Part shown: piece by piece, positions 8,184 through 16,503 of the stretch
Position numbering within the stretch: position 1 is the first letter of the stretch
Layout of the letters: each line of letters begins with the position of its first letter
Assembly: GCA_023441965.1 (NCBI GenBank)
Contig: JAEZNB010000058.1
Coordinates: 1-64,000, forward strand
Source of the DNA: Bacillota bacterium
Lineage (GTDB): Bacteria; Bacillota; Clostridia; Lachnospirales; Lachnospiraceae
Reading direction: 5' to 3'
DNA: 64,000 bases
The notes under the pieces: generated by a model
What the model saw: only the letters and a program-made list of their open reading frames with translations
The model's database searches: none
Told to the model about the DNA's origin: nothing
Position numbers and translations under genes: made by a program

Positions 8184-9209
8184 CTACCTTCGCTCAATTT
8201 GAATACTTCCTTTACCGCCTATGCTTCTAATCTCTGCCATCGCCCCGTTTACCATGGCAAACTGAGGTGGTTTATGTCCAATATCTGCATCCAAGATGAT
8301 GGGTAATCCAAGCTCTCCCAGTATGGTATCTACTGCCTCTTCATAGCTGGTATCCGTATAGGACTGAAACATCGCCGGTCTGCCGAAGATGAAGCCTGCC
8401 GCATGCTGAAACCAGCCTGCCTCCCTAAGCTGCCACAGTCCCCGGACCAAGGCTTCACTGCCCAGATCAAAGCTTTCCAGGAACCATAGGATACCGTCCT
8501 CCTGATATCGATTGATAAATTCCAGCGTTTTATCATATTTGGTACCGATCAGATTCAGTAAAACGTCAAGACAGCCGCCCAGCAGCCTGCCCTTGATGAC
8601 CAGTTCCTCTCTGTTACCGTTCTTACCGTAGATATTCTTCCATTCTACCGGCTGCGTCAGATCAAAGGTCTCCAAACCGGTCACCTTCTCCAGGTGCCCA
8701 TCCTGATAACGGTCAAAGCTATGTTGTACGACATCGGTACCCTCCATGATTTTCACGCTATCCTCCAGAGACCGATGCCATGGCTCCATCCCGAAGGTGC
8801 TGAAGTTATAGGAATAGATGGTAGCGATATCCAGATTTGTCGTGATGGTAAAGGTCAGCCCTGTTGTATCGGAATAGCCCTGAACCCATTTCGGATCTGC
8901 TTCCAGGCCTCGAAAATCCATGTAAGGCAATAGCTCGCAAAGATAATCTCCTCCACAGGCAGCAAATACGGAACGGACCTTATGGTGATCAAACAGGTCC
9001 ATCAGCTGCCTGGCACGGGTGGCTCCGTCAGAGCTCCTTCCCTTATAGGCCGTATATACATTATCTGTTACCAGAACCTCATATCCTCTTTCATTAAAAT
9101 GTCTGATTCCATTGGCTAAAGCAGCCAGATCCGCCTCCGACTCATACCCTGCTGAACATGCCGTCACACCAATGGTACTCCCCTTCTCAAGCTTACTGGG
9201 ATATCTCAT
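8184..9209 (-). CDS. S66 family serine peptidase (LD-carboxypeptidase / MccF-like)
   Basis: The protein has 341 aa and no signal peptide. The S66 catalytic triad is visible: nucleophile Ser113 (GYSDTTG), Glu245 (WFLES) and His312 (DIGHKPP), close to the spacing of MccF. LdcA members trim L,D-tetrapeptides during cell-wall recycling. MccF members cleave aminoacyl-nucleotide antibiotics. The sequence alone does not settle which applies. The neighbouring gene is a cell-envelope enzyme, which slightly favours peptidoglycan recycling. Confidence 0.88.
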   Translation of the reverse strand: MRYPSKLEKGSTIGVTACSAGYESEADLAALANGIRHFNERGYEVLVTDNVYTAYKGRSSDGATRARQLMDLFDHHKVRSVFAACGGDYLCELLPYMDFRGLEADPKWVQGYSDTTGLTFTITTNLDIATIYSYNFSTFGMEPWHRSLEDSVKIMEGTDVVQHSFDRYQDGHLEKVTGLETFDLTQPVEWKNIYGKNGNREELVIKGRLLGGCLDVLLNLIGTKYDKTLEFINRYQEDGILWFLESFDLGSEALVRGLWQLREAGWFQHAAGFIFGRPAMFQSYTDTSYEEAVDTILGELGLPIILDADIGHKPPQFAMVNGAMAEIRSIGGKGSIQIERR

Positions 9210-9499
9210 TCTATGCCTCCTATACCGTAAAAATCAAGTTAATCTCTAACGGCTAGTATACCATTTCAGGGAACATTTATCAAGATTTCCCGATGGTGGA
9301 TAGATCGGAATTAACTATGCAAAAAGGCTAAACGATACTTACTAATCCTGATGGAAGTCGTTGATTCCTTTGCCCAATGGTATACAATATATCCCAATAG
9401 CAGCTTAGTATCACAGAGGTCCTAATAAATGCAAAGCGCATGATTGATTTCCAAAAATTCTTCAGAAATAAATCACACGCTGTTTTAAGTGTAGCTTTA

Positions 9500-9763
9500 T
9501 CATTTGGATAGCTTGTCTACGATATTCCGAATCTCAACCAGCATCTCGGCAGTATTACCGGTCTCTGCTGCCTCCTTCACACAGGAGTCAATATGGCTAT
9601 GAAGAACCTCCAGATTGACCTTCTTTAAGATCGCTTCCGTTGCCATAATCTGATTGGATATATCGATACAATAACGGTCCTCCTCAATCATGTTGAGAAT
9701 ACCGTCAATCTGACCTCTTGCCGTCTTTAATAATCTGCTGACCTTCGCTTTATCTGCTTTCAT
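9500..9763 (-). CDS. CsoR-type copper-sensing repressor
   Basis: This is an 87 aa, all-helical DUF156 protein. With the start at 9763 (SD GGAGGA six bases upstream), the Cu(I)-binding triad is Cys32, His57 and Cys61, with the same spacing as the M. tuberculosis CsoR triad (36/61/65). That argues for copper rather than sulfide (CstR) or formaldehyde (FrmR) sensing. A GTG at 9802 would extend the frame by 13 residues, but it lies inside the probable operator and is rejected. No copper exporter is adjacent, so the distal targets must be elsewhere. Confidence 0.88.
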   Translation of the reverse strand: MKADKAKVSRLLKTARGQIDGILNMIEEDRYCIDISNQIMATEAILKKVNLEVLHSHIDSCVKEAAETGNTAEMLVEIRNIVDKLSK

Positions 9764-9800
9764 GATATCCTCCATGATGCCTCTGACATTGAATAGGTAC

Positions 9801-9817
9801 ACACCCTAGGGGGGTGT
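9801..9817. promoter_or_regulatory. Probable CsoR operator
   Basis: ACACCC (9801-9806) and GGGTGT (9812-9817) form a palindrome around TAGGG, the GC-centred pattern typical of CsoR/RcnR operators. It lies 38 bp upstream of the repressor's ATG, so autoregulation is likely. Confidence 0.65.
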
Positions 9818-9896
9818 TGCTAATCTCATCTTATAATAAGAGACAGCTCCTGTCAATCCCATTTATTCCGGCATCAGGGTCGGCATCATCAGGGAA

Positions 9897-11111
9897 CTAT
9901 AGGGTCTTGATTCTTTCGATAGCTTCTAAGGTACTCTCATAGGAGCCGAAGCCGGTAAGACGGAAATAGCCCTCTCCCTTGGGTCCGAAACCGGAGCCGG
10001 GCGTTCCCACGACATATACCTTATTTAACAGTAAATCAAAGAAGTCCCAGCTGGACATTCCCTTGGGAGTCTCCATCCAAATATAGGGTGCATTCACACC
10101 GCCGGATACTGTATAACCGGCAGCAATGAGTCCTTCTCTGATGATTCTGGCATTGTTCATATAATAAGCAATCTGTTCTCCTGTCTGCCTTCTGCCCTCT
10201 TCCGTATAGACAGCCGCACCGGCAGCCTGAACGATATAGGGTGCTCCGTTAAACTTTGTACCATGACGTCTTGCCCAGAGACTGTTCAGGGAGACATCAC
10301 CGCATTTCAGCTCCTTCGGGACTACCGTAAAGGCAAGTCTGGTTCCTGTAAAGCCGGCACTTTTGGAAAAGCTTCGAAGCTCAATGGCACAGGTTTTCGC
10401 TCCCTCACATTCATAGATGGTATGAGGCACCTGCGGCTCAGAAATATAGGCTTCATAAGCAGCGTCATAGATGATGACGGCTCCCACCTGATTGGCGTAA
10501 TCCACCCATTTCTGGAGCTCCTCCTTGGTGACTGTGGCTCCGGTCGGATTATTGGGGAAGCATAGATAGATCAGATCCGGCTGCTCCTTCGGCAGCTCGG
10601 GAGCAAAATTATTCTCCTTGATACAGGGCATATAGATTACATTGGACCATTTTCCCTGCTCAGACAGATATTCACCGGTTCTTCCGGACATGGCATTGGA
10701 GTCCACATATACCGGATAGACAGGATCACAGACGGCAATCCTGCAGTCTGTATCAAAGATCTCCTGAATATTGCCGGAATCGCTCTTGGCACCATCACTG
10801 ATAAAGATTTCATCAATCGCAATCGATACCCCTCTGTTCTTATAATCCTGCTCTGCGATTGCCTGACGCAGGAATTCATAACCAAGGTCCGGTGCATAAC
10901 CCTTAAAGCTTGCCTGATCTGCCATCTCATCAACCGCCGTATGCAGGGCATTGATGATTGCAGGTGCCAGAGGCAGAGTTACATCCCCTATCCCCAGCCG
11001 AATGATTTTCTTATCCGGATTCGCTGCGGCAAACTCCCTGGTCTTCCTTCCAACCGTAGAGAACAAGTAGCTTCCGGGCAATTTCAAATAATTCTCATTA
11101 ATTTTTACCAT
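9897..11111 (-). CDS. dapL: LL-diaminopimelate aminotransferase
   Basis: DapL converts L-tetrahydrodipicolinate directly to LL-diaminopimelate with glutamate as amino donor, bypassing the acylated branch of lysine and peptidoglycan precursor synthesis. It is a fold-type I PLP enzyme. Visible features are the start MVKINENYLKLPGSYLF, FPNNPTG (185-191), YDAAYEAY and the Schiff-base Lys250 in SFSKSAGFTGTR. The ATG at 11111 gives 404 aa and the usual N-terminus. A TTG at 11123, behind AGGGAAAGG, would add four residues and cannot be excluded. dapF, the next enzyme of the pathway, lies just upstream. Confidence 0.96.
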   Translation of the reverse strand: MVKINENYLKLPGSYLFSTVGRKTREFAAANPDKKIIRLGIGDVTLPLAPAIINALHTAVDEMADQASFKGYAPDLGYEFLRQAIAEQDYKNRGVSIAIDEIFISDGAKSDSGNIQEIFDTDCRIAVCDPVYPVYVDSNAMSGRTGEYLSEQGKWSNVIYMPCIKENNFAPELPKEQPDLIYLCFPNNPTGATVTKEELQKWVDYANQVGAVIIYDAAYEAYISEPQVPHTIYECEGAKTCAIELRSFSKSAGFTGTRLAFTVVPKELKCGDVSLNSLWARRHGTKFNGAPYIVQAAGAAVYTEEGRRQTGEQIAYYMNNARIIREGLIAAGYTVSGGVNAPYIWMETPKGMSSWDFFDLLLNKVYVVGTPGSGFGPKGEGYFRLTGFGSYESTLEAIERIKTL

Positions 11112-11203
11112 ACTTTCTACCAAGCCTTTCCCTATATCATCCTATGATAGCAGCTTTTCCATAGGCAGCTGCAGCACCTGATGGTTCCCATTTGTAAGCG
11201 GTC

Positions 11204-12037
11204 TTACAAAGGATAGTCTCCTTCAAATACTGTTACGGCCGGTCCGGTCATATAGACGGTATTTTCCTCCACATCATACCTGATCTTCAATTCTCCTCCC
11301 AGCAAGGCAACCGTAACCTCAGCGTCCGTATAGCCGTTCAGATAGGCGGCCACTACACTGGCACAGGCTCCCGTTCCGCAGGCTAGGGTCTCTCCGGAGC
11401 CCCTCTCCCAGACACGCATCTCTATTCTATTTCTGTCAACCACATGAATGAACTCTGTATTTACCCGCTCGGGAAATGCGGCATGATGCTCGAACAGGGG
11501 ACCAATCGCTTCAATGGTCACAGCCTTCGTATCAGGAACCGGGACCACCGCATGGGGATTGCCCATGGATACACAGGTCATCTTATATTCTATACCGCCG
11601 ACTGTTATGGGCTCATTGATTATCCTGTCCTTCTCTGAAACCACAGGAATCAGGGAGGGCTTCAGGATCGGACTCCCCATATTGACGGTAACGAAGGTAA
11701 CTCTGCCGTCCTCTGTCGTCAGCTCCAGCTCCTTAATCCCACCGAGGGTCTCGATCAGAAGCTGCTTTTTATCGGTCAGTCCCTTATCATAGACGAACTT
11801 TGCTACACAGCGGATTCCGTTGCCACACATCTGTGCCCTGGAACCATCGCTATTGTACATGTCCATAAAGAAATCTGCTTTTTCAGAGGGCCTGATCAGG
11901 ATCAAACCATCAGAGCCAACACCAAAATGCCTGTCACTGATTCTTCTGGCCAGCTCCGGAATGTCTTCCATCAGCTCCTTCGTGCAGTCAACATAAACAT
12001 AATCATTACCGCAGCCCTGCAGCTTCGTAAACCTCAT
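11204..12037 (-). CDS. dapF: Diaminopimelate epimerase
   Basis: DapF interconverts LL- and meso-diaminopimelate with two cysteines and no cofactor. Both are visible: Cys71 in MCGNGIRC and Cys220 in LACGTGAC. The 277 aa length is normal. It is transcribed with dapL, which follows after about 90 bp, so two consecutive steps of the pathway are paired. Confidence 0.97.
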   Translation of the reverse strand: MRFTKLQGCGNDYVYVDCTKELMEDIPELARRISDRHFGVGSDGLILIRPSEKADFFMDMYNSDGSRAQMCGNGIRCVAKFVYDKGLTDKKQLLIETLGGIKELELTTEDGRVTFVTVNMGSPILKPSLIPVVSEKDRIINEPITVGGIEYKMTCVSMGNPHAVVPVPDTKAVTIEAIGPLFEHHAAFPERVNTEFIHVVDRNRIEMRVWERGSGETLACGTGACASVVAAYLNGYTDAEVTVALLGGELKIRYDVEENTVYMTGPAVTVFEGDYPL

Positions 12038-12113
12038 ACCATCCGTCCTTCCACGTCTATATTATGCCGGATACTCACTGTTATCCTACCTTCCGTAATC
12101 CGTTCCTCCACCC

Positions 12114-12662
12114 TTATGGGTAATACATTCTCAATATCATCTCAGCCATCTCTACCATATTCGTACCGCTATCCATACTATGCTTCTGCAGATATCGGTG
12201 GGCCTCCTCCTCGGTCATATTGTTGCGGTTCATCAGCACCAGCTTCGCCTTATTGATCAGAGCCTTCTCTTCCTCCGTTCTGACCTTTGGCTTATCCTTT
12301 TCCTTCTTCTTTCTCCTCTGGTACTGATAGGACATCATCTGCAACGTATTGATCAAATCATGGGGCCTTAGTGGCATGGGCAAACAGACGATGTTGTTAT
12401 CCAGACAAAACTCCAGCTTCTCCGGAGATGCTATCAGCAGCATCTCAAAGCCCTTGGGTAAATATTGATTCAGTTCACTGTAATGCATATCTGAAAACCG
12501 GTATCCACAGATGACAATCCCTTCGTCCAGGTTATTCGCAAGCGTGATAATCTGCGAACCTAGAGTGCAGGGGTCACTGACCTGAAAACCGGATCTGGCT
12601 ACCACATTTCTTATGCCTGAGGCATCCTCCAGTTTCGGAAAGCCCACAATGATGCTAAACAT
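12114..12662 (-). CDS. ANTAR-domain antitermination regulator
   Basis: The protein has 182 aa. The first 115 residues look like a degenerate receiver (start MFSIIVGFPKLEDASG). A basic linker (QRRKKKEKDKPK) leads to a C-terminal ANTAR helix bundle, KALINKAKLVLMNRNNMTEEEAHRYLQ. ANTAR domains bind paired hexaloop hairpins in leader RNA and prevent termination. The gene lies 137 bp downstream of glnA, and the glnA leader holds a terminator plus an A-x-x-G hexaloop hairpin, so glnA is the obvious target. The SD is GGAGGTGA. Confidence 0.88.
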   Translation of the reverse strand: MFSIIVGFPKLEDASGIRNVVARSGFQVSDPCTLGSQIITLANNLDEGIVICGYRFSDMHYSELNQYLPKGFEMLLIASPEKLEFCLDNNIVCLPMPLRPHDLINTLQMMSYQYQRRKKKEKDKPKVRTEEEKALINKAKLVLMNRNNMTEEEAHRYLQKHSMDSGTNMVEMAEMILRMYYP

Positions 12663-12799
12663 ATCTGTTCACCTCCGATCTTCCTTATTCTCAAGTAGAT
12701 TTCGTGCTTTTCTTGACCATTAATGTTTAGTAAGGGTTTCAAATCAGAAGATGTCCTTCCATCCTTGCATAGCAATTATGATCTGCTTTGGAATAAAGC

Positions 12800-14131
12800 T
12801 TAGATACGGTGCAGATACTGGTCTATTTCCCATTGGGTTACCTGAGTACGGTAATTACCCCACTCCTGTTTCTTCGCTGCAATATATTTCTTACTGATAT
12901 GCTCGCCTAAAACCTCCTTGACAAAATCACTCTGCTCCAGGTAAGTGATGGCTTCGATCAGATTCTCGGGTAATTTCTCTAAGCCAAGCTCCAGTCTCTC
13001 CTCAACGGTCAGATTGAACAGATTCTTATTTACACTGACAGGAGGTGTCAGCTTATTCTTAATACCATCCAGACCGGCAGCAAGACATACTGCCAGGGTA
13101 AAATAGGGATTCGCAGCCGGATCGGGGCATCTTAGCTCTAATCTGGCGGAGTCGCCTCTTCCCGCAGGAATACGGATCAGAGGACTTCTGTTGGAGGCGG
13201 ACCATGCAATGTAAACCGGGGCCTCATAATGAGGAACCAGTCTCTTATAAGAATTGACAAGGGGGTTTGTGATTGCAGTCATACTCTTCATATGCTTTAA
13301 TATGCCTGCAATAAAGTAATTTGCTTCCTTACTTAAGCCCAGTTCCCCCTGCGGATCATCAAAGATATTCTTGCCGTCCTTCATTAAGGACATATTAACA
13401 TGCATACCGGAGCCGTCCACACCACACTTGGGCTTAGGCATAAAGGTACAATGAAGGCCATGGCGTTTTGCTATGGTACGGGCGATCAGCTTAAAGGTCA
13501 TGATATTGTCGGCTGAAGTGAGAGCATCCGCATACTTAATATCCACCTCATGCTGAGCCGGTGCAACCTCATGATGGGAAGCTTCTATACTGATTCCCAT
13601 TTCCTCTGAGGTGAGTACCATATCTCTTCTGGCATTTTCTCCAAAATCTAAGGGGCCCAGATCAAAATATCCTGCTCTTTCATGGGAAGTAGTAGTGGGC
13701 TGTCCATTCTCCTCCAGATGGAAGAGGAAGAACTCCAGCTCAGGACCTACATTAAAGGTATAACCCATCTCTTCGGCTTCCTTGACTACCTTCTTCAGGA
13801 CATATCTGGGATCTCCCATGAAGGGCTTACCCTCCACATCATAAACATCACAGATCATTCTGGCTACCCTACCCTGCTGAGGTCTCCAGGGAAATGTCAC
13901 ATAGGTATCCAAATCCGGATGCAGATACATATCAGATTCCTCGGTTCTTACGAACCCTTCGATGGAGGAGCCATCGAACATGCACTCATTATTCAGCGCT
14001 TTTTCCAGCTGACCGGTTGTTACCGCCACATTTTTCAGATTTCCGAACATATCCGTGAACTGAAGGCGGATAAATTCCACATCATCCTCCTCCACCATAC
14101 GGATAATATCCTGCTTCGTATAACGCTTCAT
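12800..14131 (-). CDS. glnA: Glutamine synthetase, type I
   Basis: GlnA makes glutamine from glutamate, ammonia and ATP as a dodecamer. At 443 aa it is the short GSI-alpha form common in Firmicutes. Recognisable features are the beta-grasp start (FIRLQFTDMFGNLKNV), FDGSSIEGF, NVGPELEFFLF, the HHEVAPAQHEVD metal and ammonium site, and the NPYFTLAVCLAAG region. The ATG at 14131, 8 bp after AGGGAG, gives the usual MKRYTKQD start. Upstream GTG and ATG codons at 14140 and 14137 lie too close to that site. It is probably controlled by transcript antitermination (see leader). Confidence 0.96.
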   Translation of the reverse strand: MKRYTKQDIIRMVEEDDVEFIRLQFTDMFGNLKNVAVTTGQLEKALNNECMFDGSSIEGFVRTEESDMYLHPDLDTYVTFPWRPQQGRVARMICDVYDVEGKPFMGDPRYVLKKVVKEAEEMGYTFNVGPELEFFLFHLEENGQPTTTSHERAGYFDLGPLDFGENARRDMVLTSEEMGISIEASHHEVAPAQHEVDIKYADALTSADNIMTFKLIARTIAKRHGLHCTFMPKPKCGVDGSGMHVNMSLMKDGKNIFDDPQGELGLSKEANYFIAGILKHMKSMTAITNPLVNSYKRLVPHYEAPVYIAWSASNRSPLIRIPAGRGDSARLELRCPDPAANPYFTLAVCLAAGLDGIKNKLTPPVSVNKNLFNLTVEERLELGLEKLPENLIEAITYLEQSDFVKEVLGEHISKKYIAAKKQEWGNYRTQVTQWEIDQYLHRI

Positions 14132-14292
14132 ATCCATCACTCCCTATCCTTATAATGTTGAGCATATGACTGCTCTAAACTCTTTCTTAGTGCGCTGATC
14201 CACTTTGATCAGATGAAATCCTACGCACGAATCGGTATCCATGGAACGTATTATTCCTATCGAAAGAAGAACCTATCACCTTCCTTGATATG

Positions 14293-14331
14293 AAAAAGAG
14301 CAAAAAAGTACCTTCAGGTACTCCTTTGCCC
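14293..14331 (-). terminator. Attenuator terminator in the glnA leader
   Basis: A 15 bp stem with three G-U pairs (14317-14331 with 14298-14312), a TGAA loop and a U5 tract lies about 160 bp upstream of the glnA start and downstream of its promoter. A strong terminator between promoter and gene implies control by antitermination. Confidence 0.85.
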
Positions 14332-14385
14332 ATGTCATCATGATAATACCCTATGGACCGCTTCTTTGTCAACATGAAAAATACC

Positions 14386-14399
14386 CTTGTACAATCAAG
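14386..14399 (-). promoter_or_regulatory. Hexaloop hairpin, candidate ANTAR-binding site
   Basis: The leader RNA begins within a few bases with CTTG-ATTGUA-CAAG: a short stem closing a six-base loop with A at position 1 and G at position 4, the signature of ANTAR sites. The second hairpin of the canonical pair is less clear. The CATGATGACATG segment just before the terminator is the best candidate, but it does not match the loop rule cleanly. Confidence 0.6.
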
Positions 14400-14409
14400 T
14401 TATGCCATT

Positions 14410-14437
14410 ATTATACAGGTTATTCTTCCGATGTCAA
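14410..14437 (-). promoter_or_regulatory. glnA: glnA promoter
   Basis: A consensus -35 TTGACA (14432-14437) and -10 TATAAT (14410-14415), separated by 16 bp, read toward glnA. Transcription would start near 14403, immediately before the hexaloop hairpin. Confidence 0.85.
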
Positions 14438-14491
14438 TACAAAGCTCGGTTATGGGGTAAACCATCCTTTGACGATTTTATGCATTTTTAG

Positions 14492-14520
14492 TTGAATTTT
14501 ACATAATAATGTTTTATACT
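14492..14520 (+). promoter_or_regulatory. Promoter of the PilZ gene
   Basis: TTGAAT (14492-14497) and TATACT (14515-14520) are separated by 17 bp and lie just upstream of the PilZ start, divergent from glnA. Confidence 0.6.
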
Positions 14521-14548
14521 TATGCTAGAATGTAGCGGAGGTGCAGCC

Positions 14549-15208
14549 GTGCAGATTGATGAAATTACCAAAGGCAATAGTATAGAGCTTGAAGTCAAAT
14601 ACAGCGGGCATACTATGTCCTTTCGCAGTAATGTCCTTGCTGTAAGAAACAATTCTATTCTGATAGCTCCTATCAAGGTAAATGATCAAACCATAGGCTT
14701 TTCTGAGAAATGTCGCCTTAACTTTTTATACAAAACTGAGGGAAAAGTATTCATATGGACCAACGTGAATGTAAAGTTAGTAAAGTATGAAGGGGAGATC
14801 TGCCATAAGATTGATCTTTTTGCAGAAGGCAAGCCTTATAACCGCAGGGATTCCTACCGAATGTATATCGGTGAGGATATGCCGCTGTATGTGAACACCG
14901 CTTCAGGTCCTACCGCTTTAACCGTCTTGGTGAAAGACATCAGCGAGACCGGAGTGGCTTTTATCACAAAAGATGAGATTGATATTGACCGCACAATCAA
15001 GCTGAGGCTGAAGGATAATGTTACCCTCATCAGCTTGTCCGGTGTAATCGTACGCAGGGAATTCCTGCAGAACCTGAATGCCTATCTTTATGGCTGTAGG
15101 TTTAACGAGAAGAATGATAAACTAGGCCGGTATATAGCAAAAAGACAGGGTGAGCAGCTTCGTAAGAAGGTCTCAACGCCTGCCTTGGCCAGAAACCGAA
15201 GAATCTAG
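14549..15208 (+). CDS. YcgR-like PilZ domain protein (c-di-GMP receptor)
   Basis: The GTG at 14549 lies six bases after a strong GGAGGT and gives 219 aa. The ATG at 14522 lies upstream of that site and is not used. The N-terminal half resembles the flagellar-brake YcgR_2 domain. The C-terminal half is PilZ, with the c-di-GMP-binding RRDSYR motif and, downstream, DISETG (the D/NxSxxG motif). Such proteins change motility or envelope functions on binding c-di-GMP. It stands alone between glnA and a convergent oxidoreductase. The window also holds an HD-GYP c-di-GMP phosphodiesterase candidate. Confidence 0.88.
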   Translation: MQIDEITKGNSIELEVKYSGHTMSFRSNVLAVRNNSILIAPIKVNDQTIGFSEKCRLNFLYKTEGKVFIWTNVNVKLVKYEGEICHKIDLFAEGKPYNRRDSYRMYIGEDMPLYVNTASGPTALTVLVKDISETGVAFITKDEIDIDRTIKLRLKDNVTLISLSGVIVRREFLQNLNAYLYGCRFNEKNDKLGRYIAKRQGEQLRKKVSTPALARNRRI

Positions 15209-15248
15209 CCGAATACACTTCTGCTATCTATATCCAGATCGGTCGGAG

Positions 15249-16418
15249 TCAGTAAAACTCTCCGAAACCTCGCCCGGGCGGAATAGGCTCGGGCCGGTTA
15301 CAGGTCGAAGTCATCTGATAGAGCTGATTATCTTCTGCCTCCCAATCAAAGCTCAATAATGCTTCTGTCACATGATAAACCAGTTCTTCATTGGTCCTAT
15401 GCTGTCTGCCATCTGTCAGGGCATAGGCCATATCCATGATACCCAGTCCTCTCATATATTCCAGTGGCTCTTCATAAAGCTGCGGAAGCTCCTGCAGCTC
15501 CTCATAACGGGTAGAATACGGTCTTTCCTTCCCATCCAGAGTATCCCGGTTTAAGGAATCCAATACCTTCTCCTTGCGGAAGATTTTAATCCTGCCTCCG
15601 AACATATTCGGATCCGGGATCAGTAAGGTACCCTCTGTTCCGTAGATCTCCAGCTTCGGTAGGGTGGAATGCCAGGCATCAAAGGTCATGTTGATGTTCC
15701 CGTGGACTCCGCTCTCAAACTGAAGGATACCGGTATAGGAGGTAGGAACCTCCACCTCTATGGTCTTTCCCCGTAAAGGGTTGCTGTATATCGTTCTGCT
15801 GTCTCTTCCCCTGCTCCGGAAACAGGCTGTCTGGCGGATGGGTCCTAGAAGGGCAACCAAAGCGGTAAGATAATAAGGTCCCATATCCAGCATCGGTCCT
15901 GCCCCCTTCTTATAATAGAATTCCGGAGCAGCATGCCAGGTCTCTGTTCCATAGCTGGTCATATTGGCAGTAACCATGACCGGTCTTCCGATCCAGCCAT
16001 CGTCCAAAGCTTTTCTACAGGTCTGGAGGCTAGCTCCCAGAAAAGTCTCCGGAGCACAGCCGACTCTTCACTTCCTTTCCTTGGCTAGGGCCAGAACTTC
16101 CCTTGCTTCCTCTAAGGTAAGGGCAAAGGGCTTCTCACAGTAGAGATGCTTCCCAGCCATCAGAATCTGCCGGTTAATCTCAGTGTGGACTGCCGGTGTG
16201 GTCAAATTGATGACCAGCTCGATCTCAGGATCCCTAAGAAGCTCCTCAGTAGTTAAGGCCTTGGGAATTCCATACCGGGCGGCTACTCCTTCTGCCTTCT
16301 CCCTGGTGGTTGCAGAGCAGGCCACAATCTCCAGCATAGGAAACAGAGCCTTGATATTTGTGATATAGGTGTGACTGATCACACCACAGCCTATGATGCC
16401 AAGCTTTACTTTTCTCAT
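15249..16418 (-). pseudogene. Gfo/Idh/MocA oxidoreductase interrupted by an in-frame TGA
   Basis: Two open segments are halves of one NAD(P)-dependent oxidoreductase. The first (stop at 16068-16070) has the Rossmann start KLGIIGCGVIS and the EKP motif (LYCEKPFAL). The second carries the C-terminal substrate domain. The bases after the TGA stay in the same frame and encode RVGCAPETFLGASLQT, the expected continuation. So the break is one stop codon, not a frameshift, and it replaces a residue that is usually Leu (TTA to TGA is one change). The SD GGAGG places the start at 16418. It may be a recent pseudogene, a sequencing error or a site of readthrough. Confidence 0.85.
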
Positions 16419-16503
16419 CTTCTCAACCTCCACATGCAGACGAAGTCAAATAGCTACTCCTATGGTAACCACCGCCGGTATGGAATGATATATTTGCCTA
16501 TAT

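Noticed and set aside
7841..8306. Leu/Tyr/Ser-rich plus-strand frames
   Set aside because: Antisense shadows of the KTEEES coding repeat.
9210..9499. Gap between the S66 peptidase and CsoR genes
   Set aside because: Examined for RNA genes, terminators and short frames; nothing convincing was seen.
14343..14372. Second TTGACA / TATTAT promoter in the glnA leader
   Set aside because: It would start right at the terminator hairpin and skip the hexaloop; probably chance in AT-rich DNA.
16068..16070. Selenocysteine codon in the broken oxidoreductase
   Set aside because: The family has Leu here, not Cys, and no bacterial SECIS-like hairpin was evident after the TGA.
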